A stretch of DNA of 64,000 bases from Singulisphaera sp045290345 (GCF_045290345.1 NZ_CP155447.1:2046001-2110000); one strand, 5' to 3'; counted from the first letter of the stretch, positions 51,269 to 60,655 are shown. Translations and numbers: made by a program. Notes: a model not told the origin generated them from the sequence alone.

Positions 51269-52138
51269 TTATGCCTGCGAATCGGCCTTGACCGTGTTGC
51301 GGAGCGTTCCCAGGCCGTCGATCTCGACCTCGACCACGTCGCCAGCCTTGAGCCAGACGGGGGGCTTTCTGGCCATTCCCACACCCGGCGGCGTGCCGGT
51401 GAAGATCAGGTCGCCCGGCTCGAGAGTGAAGATCTTCGAGAGGTAGGCGATCGTTTCATCGACCCGGAAGATCAACTGGCTCGTGCTCGAGTCCTGCATC
51501 GTCTGGCCGTTCAAGCGGAGCCGGATCCCCAGGGCGTGCGGGTCGGGGACCTCGTCACGCATCACCAACTCCGGACCGACAGGCGCGAAGGTGTCGAAGG
51601 TCTTGCCGACCATCCACTGCTTCCCGGGCTTGTTCAACTGCCAGTCGCGTGCGGAGACGTCGTGCCCGACGGCGTAGCCGGCCACGTACTCCATGGCCTG
51701 CTCGGTCGGGATGTGCCGGCCTTTCCGGCCGACCACGATCACCATCTCCGCCTCGTAGTCGACCTGATCGCTGACCGCGGGCAGGACGATCTCGGCCTGG
51801 TGGCCGATCAGCGCCGACGGGTACTTGCTGAACAGGATCGGCTCGGTCGGGATGTCCATCCCGCTCTCGATCGCGTGGTCGCGATAGTTCAGACCCAGGC
51901 AAATGATCTTGCGGGGATCGGGGATGGGAGCCAGCAGCGTAGCCTGCGCCGGGTTGTAGCGCTTGGTTCCGCGCTCCAAGGCTTCCCACACTCGCTGCTG
52001 TCCGGCCAGCCCGAGCTCCAGCAATCCCCTGACGCTCGACGGCGCATCAGGGGCGGCCGCGTTGACGTCGACGTATTCACCCTGCCATACCCCGCAGGCC
52101 CGCGGGCCGTGCTCGGTCAAAACGGTCACCCAGCGCAC
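51269..52138 (-). CDS. Fumarylacetoacetate hydrolase family protein
   Basis: A 289-residue FAH-family enzyme. These cleave C-C bonds of, or decarboxylate, 2-oxo acid substrates in aromatic and sugar catabolism using Mg2+. Key motifs: KIICLGLNYRDHAIE (about 77-91), EAEMVIVVGRKG with metal-ligand acidic residues, GHDVSARDWQ, GKTFDTFAPVGPELV and FTGTPPGVGM. It resembles ureidoglycolate lyase-like and 2-hydroxyhepta-2,4-diene-1,7-dioate isomerase-like members; the substrate is not determined. The start is GTG at 52138, with GGAGG six bases upstream. Confidence 0.93.
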   Translation of the reverse strand: MRWVTVLTEHGPRACGVWQGEYVDVNAAAPDAPSSVRGLLELGLAGQQRVWEALERGTKRYNPAQATLLAPIPDPRKIICLGLNYRDHAIESGMDIPTEPILFSKYPSALIGHQAEIVLPAVSDQVDYEAEMVIVVGRKGRHIPTEQAMEYVAGYAVGHDVSARDWQLNKPGKQWMVGKTFDTFAPVGPELVMRDEVPDPHALGIRLRLNGQTMQDSSTSQLIFRVDETIAYLSKIFTLEPGDLIFTGTPPGVGMARKPPVWLKAGDVVEVEIDGLGTLRNTVKADSQA

Positions 52139-52502
52139 TTCGAACCTCCACTGCCAGTTACCCGGAAAGCCAAGCCGTTAGGCCAGGCCCCCAGGCTACC
52201 GAGATTGTCTGACCGAGGCCAGGGTCGACGAGGCAGAGGGGCCCATTTATTGAACAATCCGCGGCCGGGCGAGAACCGCGAGGGAATTCCGGCCCGGCCT
52301 TGCGCTTGCAAACCAACCCGGTGGGGAAACCGTAAAAATCGTCGGTTCGTTCGCTCTGTCGCGGATCGTTCTTTTCATCTCGGCACGACGCAGTTGGAGT
52401 CGAGCATCTCACCGACTTTGATTGACTTGGAGGGTCTCGAGAAACTTATCAGCAATCAATAGTCGGATGGAATTGCTTCATCGCAAGGGCGTGAGCCGTC
52501 GA
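52139..52502. other. Intergenic region with a repeat copy
   Basis: About 360 bases between the FAH-family gene start and the end of the histidine kinase gene. Its main content is a copy of the inverted-repeat element (52254-52369). Confidence 0.6.
52254..52369 (+). repeat. Dispersed inverted-repeat element, 116-bp form
   Basis: Starts ACAATCCGCGGC and ends GTCGCGGATCGT, which are inverted near-matches. The interior aligns over its whole length with 59282-59397 (shared GCAAAC, AACCCG, CGGTTC and TTCGCTC blocks in order). Confidence 0.8.
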
Positions 52503-53288
52503 TCAGGCGGCCCCTTGTTTGGCGGGTGCGGGGCAGACCGGGAGGCGAAGGGTGAAGCTCGTCCCCTGGCCGATCCGGCTCTCCGCGCGGAGCCGGCCGT
52601 GGTGAGACTCGACGATATCGCGGCAGACGGAGAGGCCGAGGCCGGTCCCCCCTTGGCCCGAGGCGTCGGGCCCGGACTTGGTGGTGAAGAAGGGCTCGAA
52701 GATCCGCCGCAAGTTGGTCGGGGCGATCCCAATGCCGGTATCGGCCACGCTCAACTCGGCAATCCGGCCCGAGGCGTCCTCGCCGACCCGGACCCGAAGC
52801 GTCCCCCCTTCAGGCATCGCCTGTCGCGCGTTGATCATCAAGTTCAGGAGAACCTGTTGGATCTGCGCAGGGTTGACGCGGGCGTGCGGATGGCCGACGG
52901 CCTGGAAATCGAGGTGGACCCTGTGGCGAGATAAGTCCTTGGCCACGAGGAGGGTCACCTCCTTGGTCAAGCGGACCAGGTCGGTCGGCTCGCGGCGATC
53001 GGCTCGAGGCCGGGCCACGCCAAGCACGCCGCCGGAAATGGCCGACGCCCTCTGACCGGCCTCGAGGATCTTCTCGAAGGCCCGCTGCCGAAACGCGGGG
53101 TCAGGGTTGCGGAGGCCGAGCTTGGCATAGTTAAGAATCGGCGTGAGCGCGTTGTTCAACTCGTGGCAGATCCCACCGGCCAAGACCCCGAGGCTGCTCA
53201 CCCTCTGCAACGCGACCAACTGGCGGCGTAGGGCCTCAACCTCTTCCGAGACAGCGGCCGGCGTCTGGTGTGTTGTTGCTGGCGCCAT
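52503..53288 (-). CDS. Cytoplasmic sensor histidine kinase
   Basis: A 261-residue HisKA/HATPase_c kinase. The H-box is GGICHELNNALTPILNY (phospho-His42); the N-box is QQVLLNLMINARQAMP; G-boxes are VADTGIGIAP and GQGGTGLGLSVC. No membrane segment or input domain is present; a coiled coil (about 15-32) precedes the H-box. So it is a soluble kinase like NtrB-type proteins and would receive its signal through another protein. No response regulator is adjacent. The start at 53288 is supported by GAGG six bases upstream; the ATG two codons earlier is too close to it. Confidence 0.92.
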   Translation of the reverse strand: MAPATTHQTPAAVSEEVEALRRQLVALQRVSSLGVLAGGICHELNNALTPILNYAKLGLRNPDPAFRQRAFEKILEAGQRASAISGGVLGVARPRADRREPTDLVRLTKEVTLLVAKDLSRHRVHLDFQAVGHPHARVNPAQIQQVLLNLMINARQAMPEGGTLRVRVGEDASGRIAELSVADTGIGIAPTNLRRIFEPFFTTKSGPDASGQGGTGLGLSVCRDIVESHHGRLRAESRIGQGTSFTLRLPVCPAPAKQGAA

Positions 53289-53767
53289 GTTCATCCTCAA
53301 AACCAAGTCTTCCTGGCCATCCGTAACCGGCTTACCATTCCCGTATCGACCGGTTTCGCGGCGGGGATGAGGCCCAAAATGACGGTTCTCAACTCGCCTG
53401 GGATCGGGGCGATCGAGGTAGGATAGGACGGCGATTTGAGCCTCAAACGACCGGTTTAGCCTGCCCGGGCGCCACACTTCGCGAGCCTTACTTAACGCTC
53501 CGGATCGGCCTCTAATGCCCTAAGCTACGCAGCCGGGCGATTCGGACGCAGCCTCTCGGTGTCTCATGCCTGTGCTGCTTCGGCCCGCTGTCACCCCGCC
53601 CCTGGACTCTGTCCTCCGCCATCGATGGATCCTCGCGATCGGGGGAGACGATCACTCCTCTTTTTTTTGCGGCAGTCCTCGAGTCTGGGGGACTCATGGC
53701 GGCCGTTCCCAATTGCAGAGGATAGTGCGAAGGGGCCAACCGGGTGGAATCGGCGGGCCGCTTCCGA
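53289..53767. other. Intergenic region
   Basis: About 480 bases between the histidine kinase start and the end of nadD. It should hold the histidine kinase promoter. No gene, hairpin or repeat was recognised. Confidence 0.5.
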
Positions 53768-54379
53768 TCATGATTGGGGCGTGGCCGCGGGGGGGTAAAG
53801 CCTTTGGGCTTCGATGTAGGCCTCGACTCCGCGGGGGACCTGATAGCGAATGCTCCTGCCTTCGGCCCGGCTTCGGCGCAGGTCGTTCGAGGCGATGCCG
53901 ATGGGCGGGATCGTCACCGAGACCAACGGCTTTGCCTCGGGACCGAAGTCTGGGGGACCTGCGTCGATACCCAGGTCGATGCCGGGACGGTTGACCACGA
54001 CCACGGTCGCCAGCCGCGCAATCCGCGCGGGTTCGCGCCAGTGGGGGAGGTCGGCGAGGCTGTCCGCTCCGATCAGGAAGAAGAGATCGTCGCCGGGGCG
54101 TTCCGCGTGGACGGCCTCGAGGGTCTCAACGCTATAGTGGGGGCCGGGTCGGTTGGCCTCGATTTCAGAGACCTCGAAGGCGGGGTGGCCGGCCACGGCG
54201 ATCCGGGCCATCTCCAGACGGTGGGCGACGGTTGTCCGATCGCCCAGCTTGTGAGGCGGAGCTCCGGCGACCACGAACCAGACGCGGTCGAGTTGGCACG
54301 CTTCACGGCATTTCTCCGCCAGGATCAGATGCCCCAAGTGGATCGGGTCAAATGTCCCTCCGAACAGCCCTAGTCGCAT
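53768..54379 (-). CDS. nadD: Nicotinate-nucleotide adenylyltransferase
   Basis: A 203-residue NMN/NaMN adenylyltransferase that makes deamido-NAD from NaMN and ATP. The signature GLFGGTFDPIHLGHL (about 4-18) holds the nucleotide-binding His-x-x-His pattern; APPHK, SVETLEAV and FLIGADSLADLPHWREP follow in the expected order; the late IPPIGIASNDLRRSRAEG matches the ISSTxIR-type motif. Length is typical. The start at 54379 is the family start; the frame runs open to 54649 without support. It is divergent from priA, 108 bases apart. Confidence 0.95.
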   Translation of the reverse strand: MRLGLFGGTFDPIHLGHLILAEKCREACQLDRVWFVVAGAPPHKLGDRTTVAHRLEMARIAVAGHPAFEVSEIEANRPGPHYSVETLEAVHAERPGDDLFFLIGADSLADLPHWREPARIARLATVVVVNRPGIDLGIDAGPPDFGPEAKPLVSVTIPPIGIASNDLRRSRAEGRSIRYQVPRGVEAYIEAQRLYPPAATPQS

Positions 54380-54487
54380 CGTTGAATGACCTTTTTGGGA
54401 TCGCGGGTCCGCTGGTATTTTGTGGACAGGCGTGCAGAAATTGGGTGAAGTGGTGATGGTCGATTCTCGAGACGTTAGGATGCGCCG

Positions 54488-56788
54488 ATGAGCCTTGTCA
54501 ACGGCAAACGCCAGGCGGACTGGTTCGCCGACGAGGCGGGCACTGATGCCGACGGCCCGTACGCGGGCATTGTTTTCAACCGGCCGATCGATCAGATCTT
54601 CAGTTACCGGGTGCCTGCTCGTCTGGAAGAGGTGGTGCGGCCGGGCCAACGAGTCCGGGTTCCCTTGGGGCGGGGCAACAAGCCGGCGGTCGGTTACTGT
54701 GTCCGGATTGATACCGAGGCCCCCTCGGGATTTGATCCGCGCCGGGTCAAGGAGGTCATCGATGTCCTCGACGACCCGCCGCTGATCAATACGGCGATGC
54801 TCGAGCTGACCCGGTGGATGGCCGGCTATTATGCATGTTCGTGGGGTCAGGCCCTCGATGCGGTGGTGCCGGCCGGGGTCAAGAATCAGGCGGGGACGCG
54901 GGTGGGCACCTTCCTGACGGTCCCCGACGAGATTCGCAATTCACTCGAGACGCTGCAACTGCCCACCAAGCAGGCCGAGGCGCTGGCCGTGCTGTGCCGG
55001 TCGGTCGAGCCGCTGACGATTGCGGACCTTTGCCGGCTGGCGAAATGTGCGTCCGGCCCGATCACGGCCCTGCGTCAGCGGGGGTACATCCACACGGTCA
55101 GGCGTCGGCTCTCCAAGGAAGCGTTCGACGCTTCGTCGTCGGCCGCGCCCGAGGTCGACTCGGACGCGAAGCCGGTTCCCACTCTCACCAGCGAGCAAAC
55201 GGCGGTGATGACCGCCATGACCCCCGCGCTCGAGGGGAACGAGTTCGCGACCTTCCTGATCCACGGCGTCACCGGCAGCGGCAAGACCGAAGTCTACCTG
55301 AGTGCCATCGAGCGCGTTGTGGCTCGGGGACGCGAGGCGATTGTGCTGGTCCCCGAGATCAGCCTGACGCCCCAGACGATCCGCCGGTTTCGCCGTCGGT
55401 TCGGCAAGATCGCCGTGCTCCACAGTCACCTGAGCGATGCGGAGCGGCACCGGCATTGGCGGAGCATCGCCGCGGGCGAGGTTCAGGTGATCGTCGGCGC
55501 CCGCTCGGCCGTCTTTGCGCCGGCCCGCCGGCTCGGTCTGATCGTCATTGATGAAGAGCACGAGAGCACTTTCAAGCAGGAGACGACCCCGCGGTATCAC
55601 GCCCGAGACGTGGCCGTGAAGCGCGCCCAGCTCGAACGGATTCCGATCCTTCTGGGCTCGGCCACGCCGGCCCTGGAGACCTGGCGGAACGCCGAGCTGG
55701 GCCGCTATCTCCGCCTGCCGATGATGGAACGGGTGGGGGCAAGGCCGATGCCCAAGGTCGAATTGATCGACCTGAGCCACGAACGACTTCCCTTGGGAGG
55801 GCTGAGCGAGCCGCTCCGCCAGGCGATGCTCGCCGCGCTCAAGGACGACGGCCAGGTCATGCTTCTGCTCAATCGCCGCGGGTTCCATACTTTCGTGATT
55901 TGTCCGAACCCACGCTGTAACCAGGTCCTCAAGTGCCATGCCTGCGACGTCGCCCTGACTTATCACAAGGGGCGCCGGCTCTTGGTCTGTCATACCTGCG
56001 ATGCCGAGCGCCAGCGGCCGCCGGCTTGCCCGAGTTGCCAGGCCCCCAACTTGCATTACGGAGGGATTGGCACCGAACGGCTGGAACGCGAGGTCGAGAC
56101 GGCCTTTCCCGAATACGTCTCGCGACGGATGGACTCGGACACGATGCGGATGCCGGGAAGCCACGAGCAGGTGCTCGCGGCGTTCCGTTCGGGAGAGATC
56201 CGGATCTTGCTCGGGACACAGATGATCGCCAAGGGGCTCGACTTTCCGAACGTGACCTTGGTGGGCGTGGTCAACGCCGACACCGCGTTGCACATGCCCG
56301 ACTTCCGGGCGGCTGAGCGGACGTTTCAGCTCGTGGCCCAGGTGGCCGGTCGGACGGGGCGGGGGGATCGCCCCGGTCGGGTGCTGGTGCAGACTTTCGT
56401 CCCCGACCATTACGCCATCGACTGCGCCTCACGACACGATTACGAAGGGTTCGTGGCCTGCGAACTGCCCCAACGGCAGCAGTCGGGGATGCCGCCGTAC
56501 GGTCGCCTGGTGCGATTGATCGGCCGCGGTCCCGACGAGCCTCAGGTTCGGACATTTATGAATGAGTTGCTGGAGACATTGAAGGCCGCCGCTCCGCCCG
56601 GGGTGACGATGCATGGCCCGGCCCCCACGCCGATCTCCAAGATTCGCAACCTCTATCGCTATCATCTCCGGCTGCGGGGTGAATCGCCTCGTCCGCTTCA
56701 GGTGCTTTTGCAGGCGGTTGCGCCGAGTATCTCGCCGCCGGGTGAAGTGGAGTTGGCGATCGATGTTGATCCGGTCAATCTGCTTTGA
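54488..56788 (+). CDS. priA: Primosomal protein N' (replication restart helicase PriA)
   Basis: A 766-residue superfamily 2 helicase that restarts stalled replication forks. An N-terminal DNA-binding domain (about 25-115) is followed by Walker A GVTGSGKTEVY (about 259-269), DEEH (in LIVIDEEHESTFKQE), a zinc-binding insertion with pairs of Cys (CPNPRCNQVLKCHACD, CHTCDAERQRPPACPSCQ, about 472-520), and helicase motifs LLGTQMIAKGLDFPNVTLVGV and QVAGRTGRGDRPG. Length and order are normal, so the protein looks intact. Divergent from nadD. Confidence 0.96.
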   Translation: MSLVNGKRQADWFADEAGTDADGPYAGIVFNRPIDQIFSYRVPARLEEVVRPGQRVRVPLGRGNKPAVGYCVRIDTEAPSGFDPRRVKEVIDVLDDPPLINTAMLELTRWMAGYYACSWGQALDAVVPAGVKNQAGTRVGTFLTVPDEIRNSLETLQLPTKQAEALAVLCRSVEPLTIADLCRLAKCASGPITALRQRGYIHTVRRRLSKEAFDASSSAAPEVDSDAKPVPTLTSEQTAVMTAMTPALEGNEFATFLIHGVTGSGKTEVYLSAIERVVARGREAIVLVPEISLTPQTIRRFRRRFGKIAVLHSHLSDAERHRHWRSIAAGEVQVIVGARSAVFAPARRLGLIVIDEEHESTFKQETTPRYHARDVAVKRAQLERIPILLGSATPALETWRNAELGRYLRLPMMERVGARPMPKVELIDLSHERLPLGGLSEPLRQAMLAALKDDGQVMLLLNRRGFHTFVICPNPRCNQVLKCHACDVALTYHKGRRLLVCHTCDAERQRPPACPSCQAPNLHYGGIGTERLEREVETAFPEYVSRRMDSDTMRMPGSHEQVLAAFRSGEIRILLGTQMIAKGLDFPNVTLVGVVNADTALHMPDFRAAERTFQLVAQVAGRTGRGDRPGRVLVQTFVPDHYAIDCASRHDYEGFVACELPQRQQSGMPPYGRLVRLIGRGPDEPQVRTFMNELLETLKAAAPPGVTMHGPAPTPISKIRNLYRYHLRLRGESPRPLQVLLQAVAPSISPPGEVELAIDVDPVNLL

Positions 56789-57305
56789 GGGTCTGGGCGT
56801 CTTGGGAAGGCGAAATCGACTGGTTTTCGCCCATCTGGTTTCTTGGCGACGAACTTGAGCGTAATTCGGCCATTTCCCAAATATTCCGGTTTACAGCCGG
56901 GAGGGGTTGGGTTAAATTCCCTCTCGTTCGGAATCGCTCCAAGGTTTCCTGCAAAGAAACTAAGGGCACGCCTGACATGACCAGGCACGGAGGCCGGGTA
57001 ATGAACACACCTCTTGCACTCATCATCCTCAAAACCCACATGTCGTCGTCCCTTGGGTTCGGTCACGCAACCGACCATTACCCGCGGACCTGACCCGTGC
57101 GCCTTCTTTGGGCGTTAGGGAACGGTCGGGCTCGAGTTGTTCTCGGGCCGAGCGAAGTGATGGATTCGGACGTGTCAATCCCACGTAGGAGACCTCGGTG
57201 CAGGGCATCGTCCCAAATGGTTGGGACGAACCGTCGAGCGATGGTGGCCCGGTTCTGAGTTCGGCGAGGTCGCTCGAGCGCGACAATCAATTCAGGAGGA
57301 TAATG
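56789..57305. other. Intergenic region upstream of the first PEP-CTERM gene
   Basis: About 515 bases. No gene is supported. A strong ribosome site (AGGAGGA, 57294-57300) closes the region. No clear terminator for priA was seen. Confidence 0.5.
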
Positions 57306-57938
57306 ATGCGCATGTCATGTCAGTCGACCGGGTTGCGGGCTGGTGTTTTGGCTCTGGCTCTGATCAGCTTCGGGGGAAAGAGTGGGCAAGCGGATACGCT
57401 TATCAACTACAGCACCTCGGGCTCGATCGATTCGACCGGAGTGTCCGGCCCCGGCGTGATTAGCTTCATTCCGGTGACCTCCAACCAGTTCAATTCGCCT
57501 TCGGCGTTCAGCCTTGGCGATTTCCAGGTGGCTGCGTTGCCATCCGGTGGGTCGACGACCTATGTGAATACCCCCTTCCACATTACGTTCCTGGCCAACT
57601 CGGTTGATGGCGAGGTTCCTAGCCCCAACGATACGCCGTTCCAGATCAGTGGCACACTGAACGGAACCATCACCGGTGCCAGCCAGTCGTCCGTGGTGGC
57701 CAAATTCGATCCGCTCACGAATCCCACATTCATCACCGGTAATTTCCTCAACACGTTGAGCTTCACCGACAATCCGCTGTCGCTGGTGCCTTCGACGACC
57801 AACAGTGGTCACGCTTCGGCCCAGGCTTACCTGACCACCGAGACCCGCGTTCCCGAGCCGACCTCGATCGCTCTCTTCCTGACCACCTTGGCCGGCCTGG
57901 GAGTTCGTCACCGGGTTCGCACCCGGCGGGCTGCTTGA
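57306..57938 (+). CDS. PEP-CTERM sorting-domain protein
   Basis: A 210-residue exported protein. The signal peptide spans about 1-28, ending at SGQADTL. A beta-rich middle follows (NGTITGASQSSVV, ALPSGG). The C-terminus has the PEP-CTERM tripartite signal: VPEPTS, a hydrophobic segment (IALFLTTLAGLGV) and an Arg-rich tail (RHRVRTRRAA). It would be processed by an exosortase, which is not encoded here. It is a paralogue of the second PEP-CTERM protein about 550 bases downstream. Of two ATGs, 57306 is better spaced from AGGAGGA. Confidence 0.9.
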   Translation: MRMSCQSTGLRAGVLALALISFGGKSGQADTLINYSTSGSIDSTGVSGPGVISFIPVTSNQFNSPSAFSLGDFQVAALPSGGSTTYVNTPFHITFLANSVDGEVPSPNDTPFQISGTLNGTITGASQSSVVAKFDPLTNPTFITGNFLNTLSFTDNPLSLVPSTTNSGHASAQAYLTTETRVPEPTSIALFLTTLAGLGVRHRVRTRRAA

Positions 57939-57977
57939 TCGCCGCTTGCCACGTGCCTACTAGAGCAAAGGTCCCGC

Positions 57978-58003
57978 AGCCCCTCTTGTTCGAGGGGCTT
58001 TTT
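57978..58003 (+). terminator. Rho-independent terminator after the first PEP-CTERM gene
   Basis: AGCCCCTC (57978-57985), loop TTGTTC, GAGGGGCT (57992-57999), then a T run. A perfect 8-bp stem, 40 bases after the stop codon. Confidence 0.9.
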
Positions 58004-58042
58004 CCTCCCAACCGACTCGCTCAAGCACCGTGAGATCCGATT

Positions 58043-58465
58043 ATGTGTCGCATCTTGCTCCACACCAACGACTGCTTCTCGCCGACGTTCGCCGTCCCGA
58101 TCTGCTTCGATGGTTTCGGATCGACCTCGCTTGAGACCCTCGAACCCGTTGAAGCAAACGGCCCGGTGACGCAGACCGGCCGTTGCTTCGTTTCGCTTGC
58201 TGACGGATCGTTTCTCCCGCTCGATGCCATCGACAACGAGGGTGTTTCGAGCCAGGCATCCACCTCGACCGAAGAGGGTCGCATGATCCGTTTTCACAAG
58301 AGGAATGCCGTCGCTGAACCTGCCACGGCCGCCGTGTCCATGGCGCAGCAGATCGGACTGGACGTAGCCCGTCGGCCCCGCGTGGGGTGCCGTTCAGGCA
58401 AACCAGTCATCGCGATCGACCCCCGCTCGCGGGCGTTCGCATTACGTGTTTCCGACCCTATTTGA
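58043..58465 (+). CDS. Possible small hypothetical protein
   Basis: A 140-residue open frame lying between the terminator of the first PEP-CTERM gene and the start of the second. Many codons end in C or G in its first half, as in real genes here. There is no strong ribosome site, no recognised domain, and its composition is mixed (Cys, Ser and Thr-rich). It may be a real gene or chance. The opposite strand also has an open frame here, which weakens the case. Confidence 0.3.
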   Translation: MCRILLHTNDCFSPTFAVPICFDGFGSTSLETLEPVEANGPVTQTGRCFVSLADGSFLPLDAIDNEGVSSQASTSTEEGRMIRFHKRNAVAEPATAAVSMAQQIGLDVARRPRVGCRSGKPVIAIDPRSRAFALRVSDPI

Positions 58466-58490
58466 ACATCGGATTTCCAGGAGCTTCACC

Positions 58491-59108
58491 TTGCGACTGT
58501 CCAGACTTCACACCCTGATGTTGGCTCTGACGCTCGGCGGATGGATCGCCACGACGACCGAGGCGGCCCCCATCTCGCAACCCCTCGAATACGGGACGAC
58601 CGGCTTCATCGGCAGCGGCGCCGGCCCCATCAGCTTCACTGGCAACACCGGCGTGGTGCTGACGCCAGGCGTCATCAACCTGGGAAGCCTGAATATCGCC
58701 GCCTTGCCGTCCGGCACGACTCAGGTGATCAACGCCGTTCCGTTCTCGCTTGACGTCGCCTTCCCGAGCGGACCCGGCGGAGCCTTCCCCTGGAGCCACG
58801 TTGCGGTCACCGGTGTCCTGAACGGGACCATCACCGGAAACGTGTTCTCGGACGTGCTCTTGGCCTTCACATCGGTCTCTCAGGATGGCAGCACCCCCTT
58901 GCCCTTCACGCTGAGCAACTTCCAGGTGATCGGCCCCGTGCAGCTCGCCCCCAGCGGGATCAACGGCGGCTCGACCCAGTTGTTCGCCTATGTCGGCCCC
59001 TTGCTGGCTGGCCAGGAAATCCCCGAGCCGAGCACCCTCGCCATCTTCGCGATCGGTCTCGCCGGTGTGGGCTTGGCCCGCCGCAACCGCAAGGCTTTGT
59101 CTCGCTGA
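58491..59108 (+). CDS. PEP-CTERM sorting-domain protein (second copy)
   Basis: A 205-residue exported protein. The start is TTG at 58491, with AGGAG at 58479-58483 seven bases upstream; this gives a clean signal peptide (MRLSRLHTLMLALTLGGWIA, then TTTEA). The C-terminal sorting signal is IPEPSTLAIFAIGLAGVGLARRNRK. The middle is similar to the first PEP-CTERM protein (NIAALPSGTTQVINAVPFSLDV and LNGTITGNVFSDVLLAF versus equivalents there), so the two arose by tandem duplication. Function is unknown; PEP-CTERM proteins are usually surface or matrix proteins. Confidence 0.88.
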   Translation: MRLSRLHTLMLALTLGGWIATTTEAAPISQPLEYGTTGFIGSGAGPISFTGNTGVVLTPGVINLGSLNIAALPSGTTQVINAVPFSLDVAFPSGPGGAFPWSHVAVTGVLNGTITGNVFSDVLLAFTSVSQDGSTPLPFTLSNFQVIGPVQLAPSGINGGSTQLFAYVGPLLAGQEIPEPSTLAIFAIGLAGVGLARRNRKALSR

Positions 59109-59170
59109 ACGCCACGTGAGAGCCCGTGAGCGTCCCGCTCCTGGGTTTCGGTCGGCGACGAGAACGATCC

Positions 59171-59221
59171 CAGCCCCGGGAAGAAGGAGCAGTCCAAGTG
59201 ACTGCCTTCTTTCCGGGGCTG
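59171..59221 (+). terminator. Long imperfect hairpin after the second PEP-CTERM gene
   Basis: CAGCCCCGGGAAGAAGG pairs imperfectly with CCTTCTTTCCGGGGCTG, with GCAGTC/GACTGC closing the loop. It lies 63 bases after the stop. There is no T tract directly after it, so terminator function is moderate. Confidence 0.65.
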
Positions 59222-59281
59222 CTTGCGTTGATGGAACTCGGTCCCCGCCGTTCTCGTTCCCCCGCATTTCTTTTGTTTGCA

Positions 59282-59397
59282 ACGATCCGCGACTGGGCGG
59301 GAATCTCGCTGGATTTCCGGGCCGGTCGTGCTCCTGCAAACTAACCCGTGGCGGCAAGAATCGAAACCATCGGTTCTTTCGCTCGGTCACGGATCAT
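59282..59397 (+). repeat. Dispersed inverted-repeat element, 116-bp form
   Basis: ACGATCCGCGAC at 59282-59293 and GTCACGGATCAT at 59386-59397 are inverted near-matches. The interior aligns with the copy at 52254-52369 and with the reverse complement of 23891-24075. Confidence 0.8.
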
Positions 59398-59428
59398 TGT
59401 TTGTTTGCGCTCGCGCCGCGGCATGTGA

Positions 59429-60655
59429 TCAGGCGAGGCGCTCGATCAGCGTGATCAGTGGTGTGAAGAAGGCCGCGGCGATCACGAGCACAAAGACGCC
59501 CAAGGCCAAATAGACCAGGGTCGAGAGGATGTCGATCCACCTTTGAAGGCGGAGCGCCGACCGCCGCGCAGCTCCGGCGGCCGTCTCTCTCAAGGCCCAG
59601 GGCAAGTTGCCCACCCGGCTGGCCGATTCGAGGATCGCCGCATCGGCCGGACTGATCAGTCCCTGGTTTCTCAGCGACTCCCAGCAGTCGGTCCCGTTGC
59701 CGAGGTCGTGGAGCGTGCGTTCCAGGCGGTTTCGCACCCACCCCGCGGGATAGTACCGAATGAGAATGGCGATCCCGGAGGAGAGCGACTTCCCCCCCTC
59801 GACGACCCAGGCCAAGGCCCGAAGCACTGGCGCGGTATGCCTCGACCGGAACAAGCGGTCGAGCCAGAAGAAGTTGGGCTCCAGCCAGCCGGTCAACGAA
59901 AGCGGAAGAATCACCGCCAACGTCAATTCAAAGACCGTCATCAACACGAGGATGGGCCAACCCCACCTGATGAACCAGTGGCTCGCCACGAGGACGTCCA
60001 CGGTAAACCGGGGCAGCTCGATACCGAAGTCGGCGAAGATGGCCTCGAACTTGGGGAAAATGAAATAAAGAACAAAGCACAAGATGAGTTTTGTGATCAA
60101 GAGAACGGCAACCAGGTAGGCGATCCGGGGGACGTACGCGGCCCGCACGACTCGCTCCGGTGTTTTGGGATCCGCCGCCTCGCGGAGCGCCCCCGCCAGT
60201 CGGTCAGACGCCCAGCCCATGCCGATCGAAAGCTCGGCGTCACGCGGCAAGACCCCTGGCACCAACTGCAGGGCCTGGGGGAGCGGTGCCCCCTCCTGAA
60301 GCAAACGTGCCAGGGTCAGGAGTCGCCGCCGCGATCGGCCGCGTTGCGTGTCTCCCAGCCCCTCGATCGCCGCGCCAAGCGGCATTCCGTGTTCCACGGC
60401 GATCGCCAAGGTCTGGAGCAAGGCGTCGCGCTGGCTCACCCACCGGCCCGTGACTAGCGTCAGGCCCACCACGGCCAGAGCCACGCTCGTGAGCACGATG
60501 AGCGCAGCCAGCGGATCCCGGAGCGACAGCAACACCGCGCCCAGAATCAGGCAGAGCAAGACCGCGATCACCAAGCCCCCAAGTAGCCGATCGTCTCCCC
60601 AGGAGGTCGATCCACTCTCGGCCCCCTTCGCACGGGCGCCCTGCTCGATCTCCAT
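59429..60655 (-). CDS. Type II secretion/pilus assembly GspF-like membrane protein
   Basis: A 408-residue inner-membrane protein of the GspF/PilC family, the platform of type II secretion and type IV pilus systems. Two cytoplasmic T2SSF domains are seen (about 80-150, LQTLAIAVEHGMPLGAAIEG; and 280-350, VLRALAWVVEGGKSLSSGIAIL), separated by membrane segments at about 175-200 and 225-250, with a further pair near the N-terminus (30-75) and one at the end (about 375-400). No other secretion genes are adjacent. AAGGAGG six bases upstream decides the ATG at 60655. Confidence 0.85.
   Translation of the reverse strand: MEIEQGARAKGAESGSTSWGDDRLLGGLVIAVLLCLILGAVLLSLRDPLAALIVLTSVALAVVGLTLVTGRWVSQRDALLQTLAIAVEHGMPLGAAIEGLGDTQRGRSRRRLLTLARLLQEGAPLPQALQLVPGVLPRDAELSIGMGWASDRLAGALREAADPKTPERVVRAAYVPRIAYLVAVLLITKLILCFVLYFIFPKFEAIFADFGIELPRFTVDVLVASHWFIRWGWPILVLMTVFELTLAVILPLSLTGWLEPNFFWLDRLFRSRHTAPVLRALAWVVEGGKSLSSGIAILIRYYPAGWVRNRLERTLHDLGNGTDCWESLRNQGLISPADAAILESASRVGNLPWALRETAAGAARRSALRLQRWIDILSTLVYLALGVFVLVIAAAFFTPLITLIERLA

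Noticed and set aside
57908..58297. 129-residue minus-strand open frame
   Set aside because: It overlaps a clear rightward terminator and has no ribosome site or domain.
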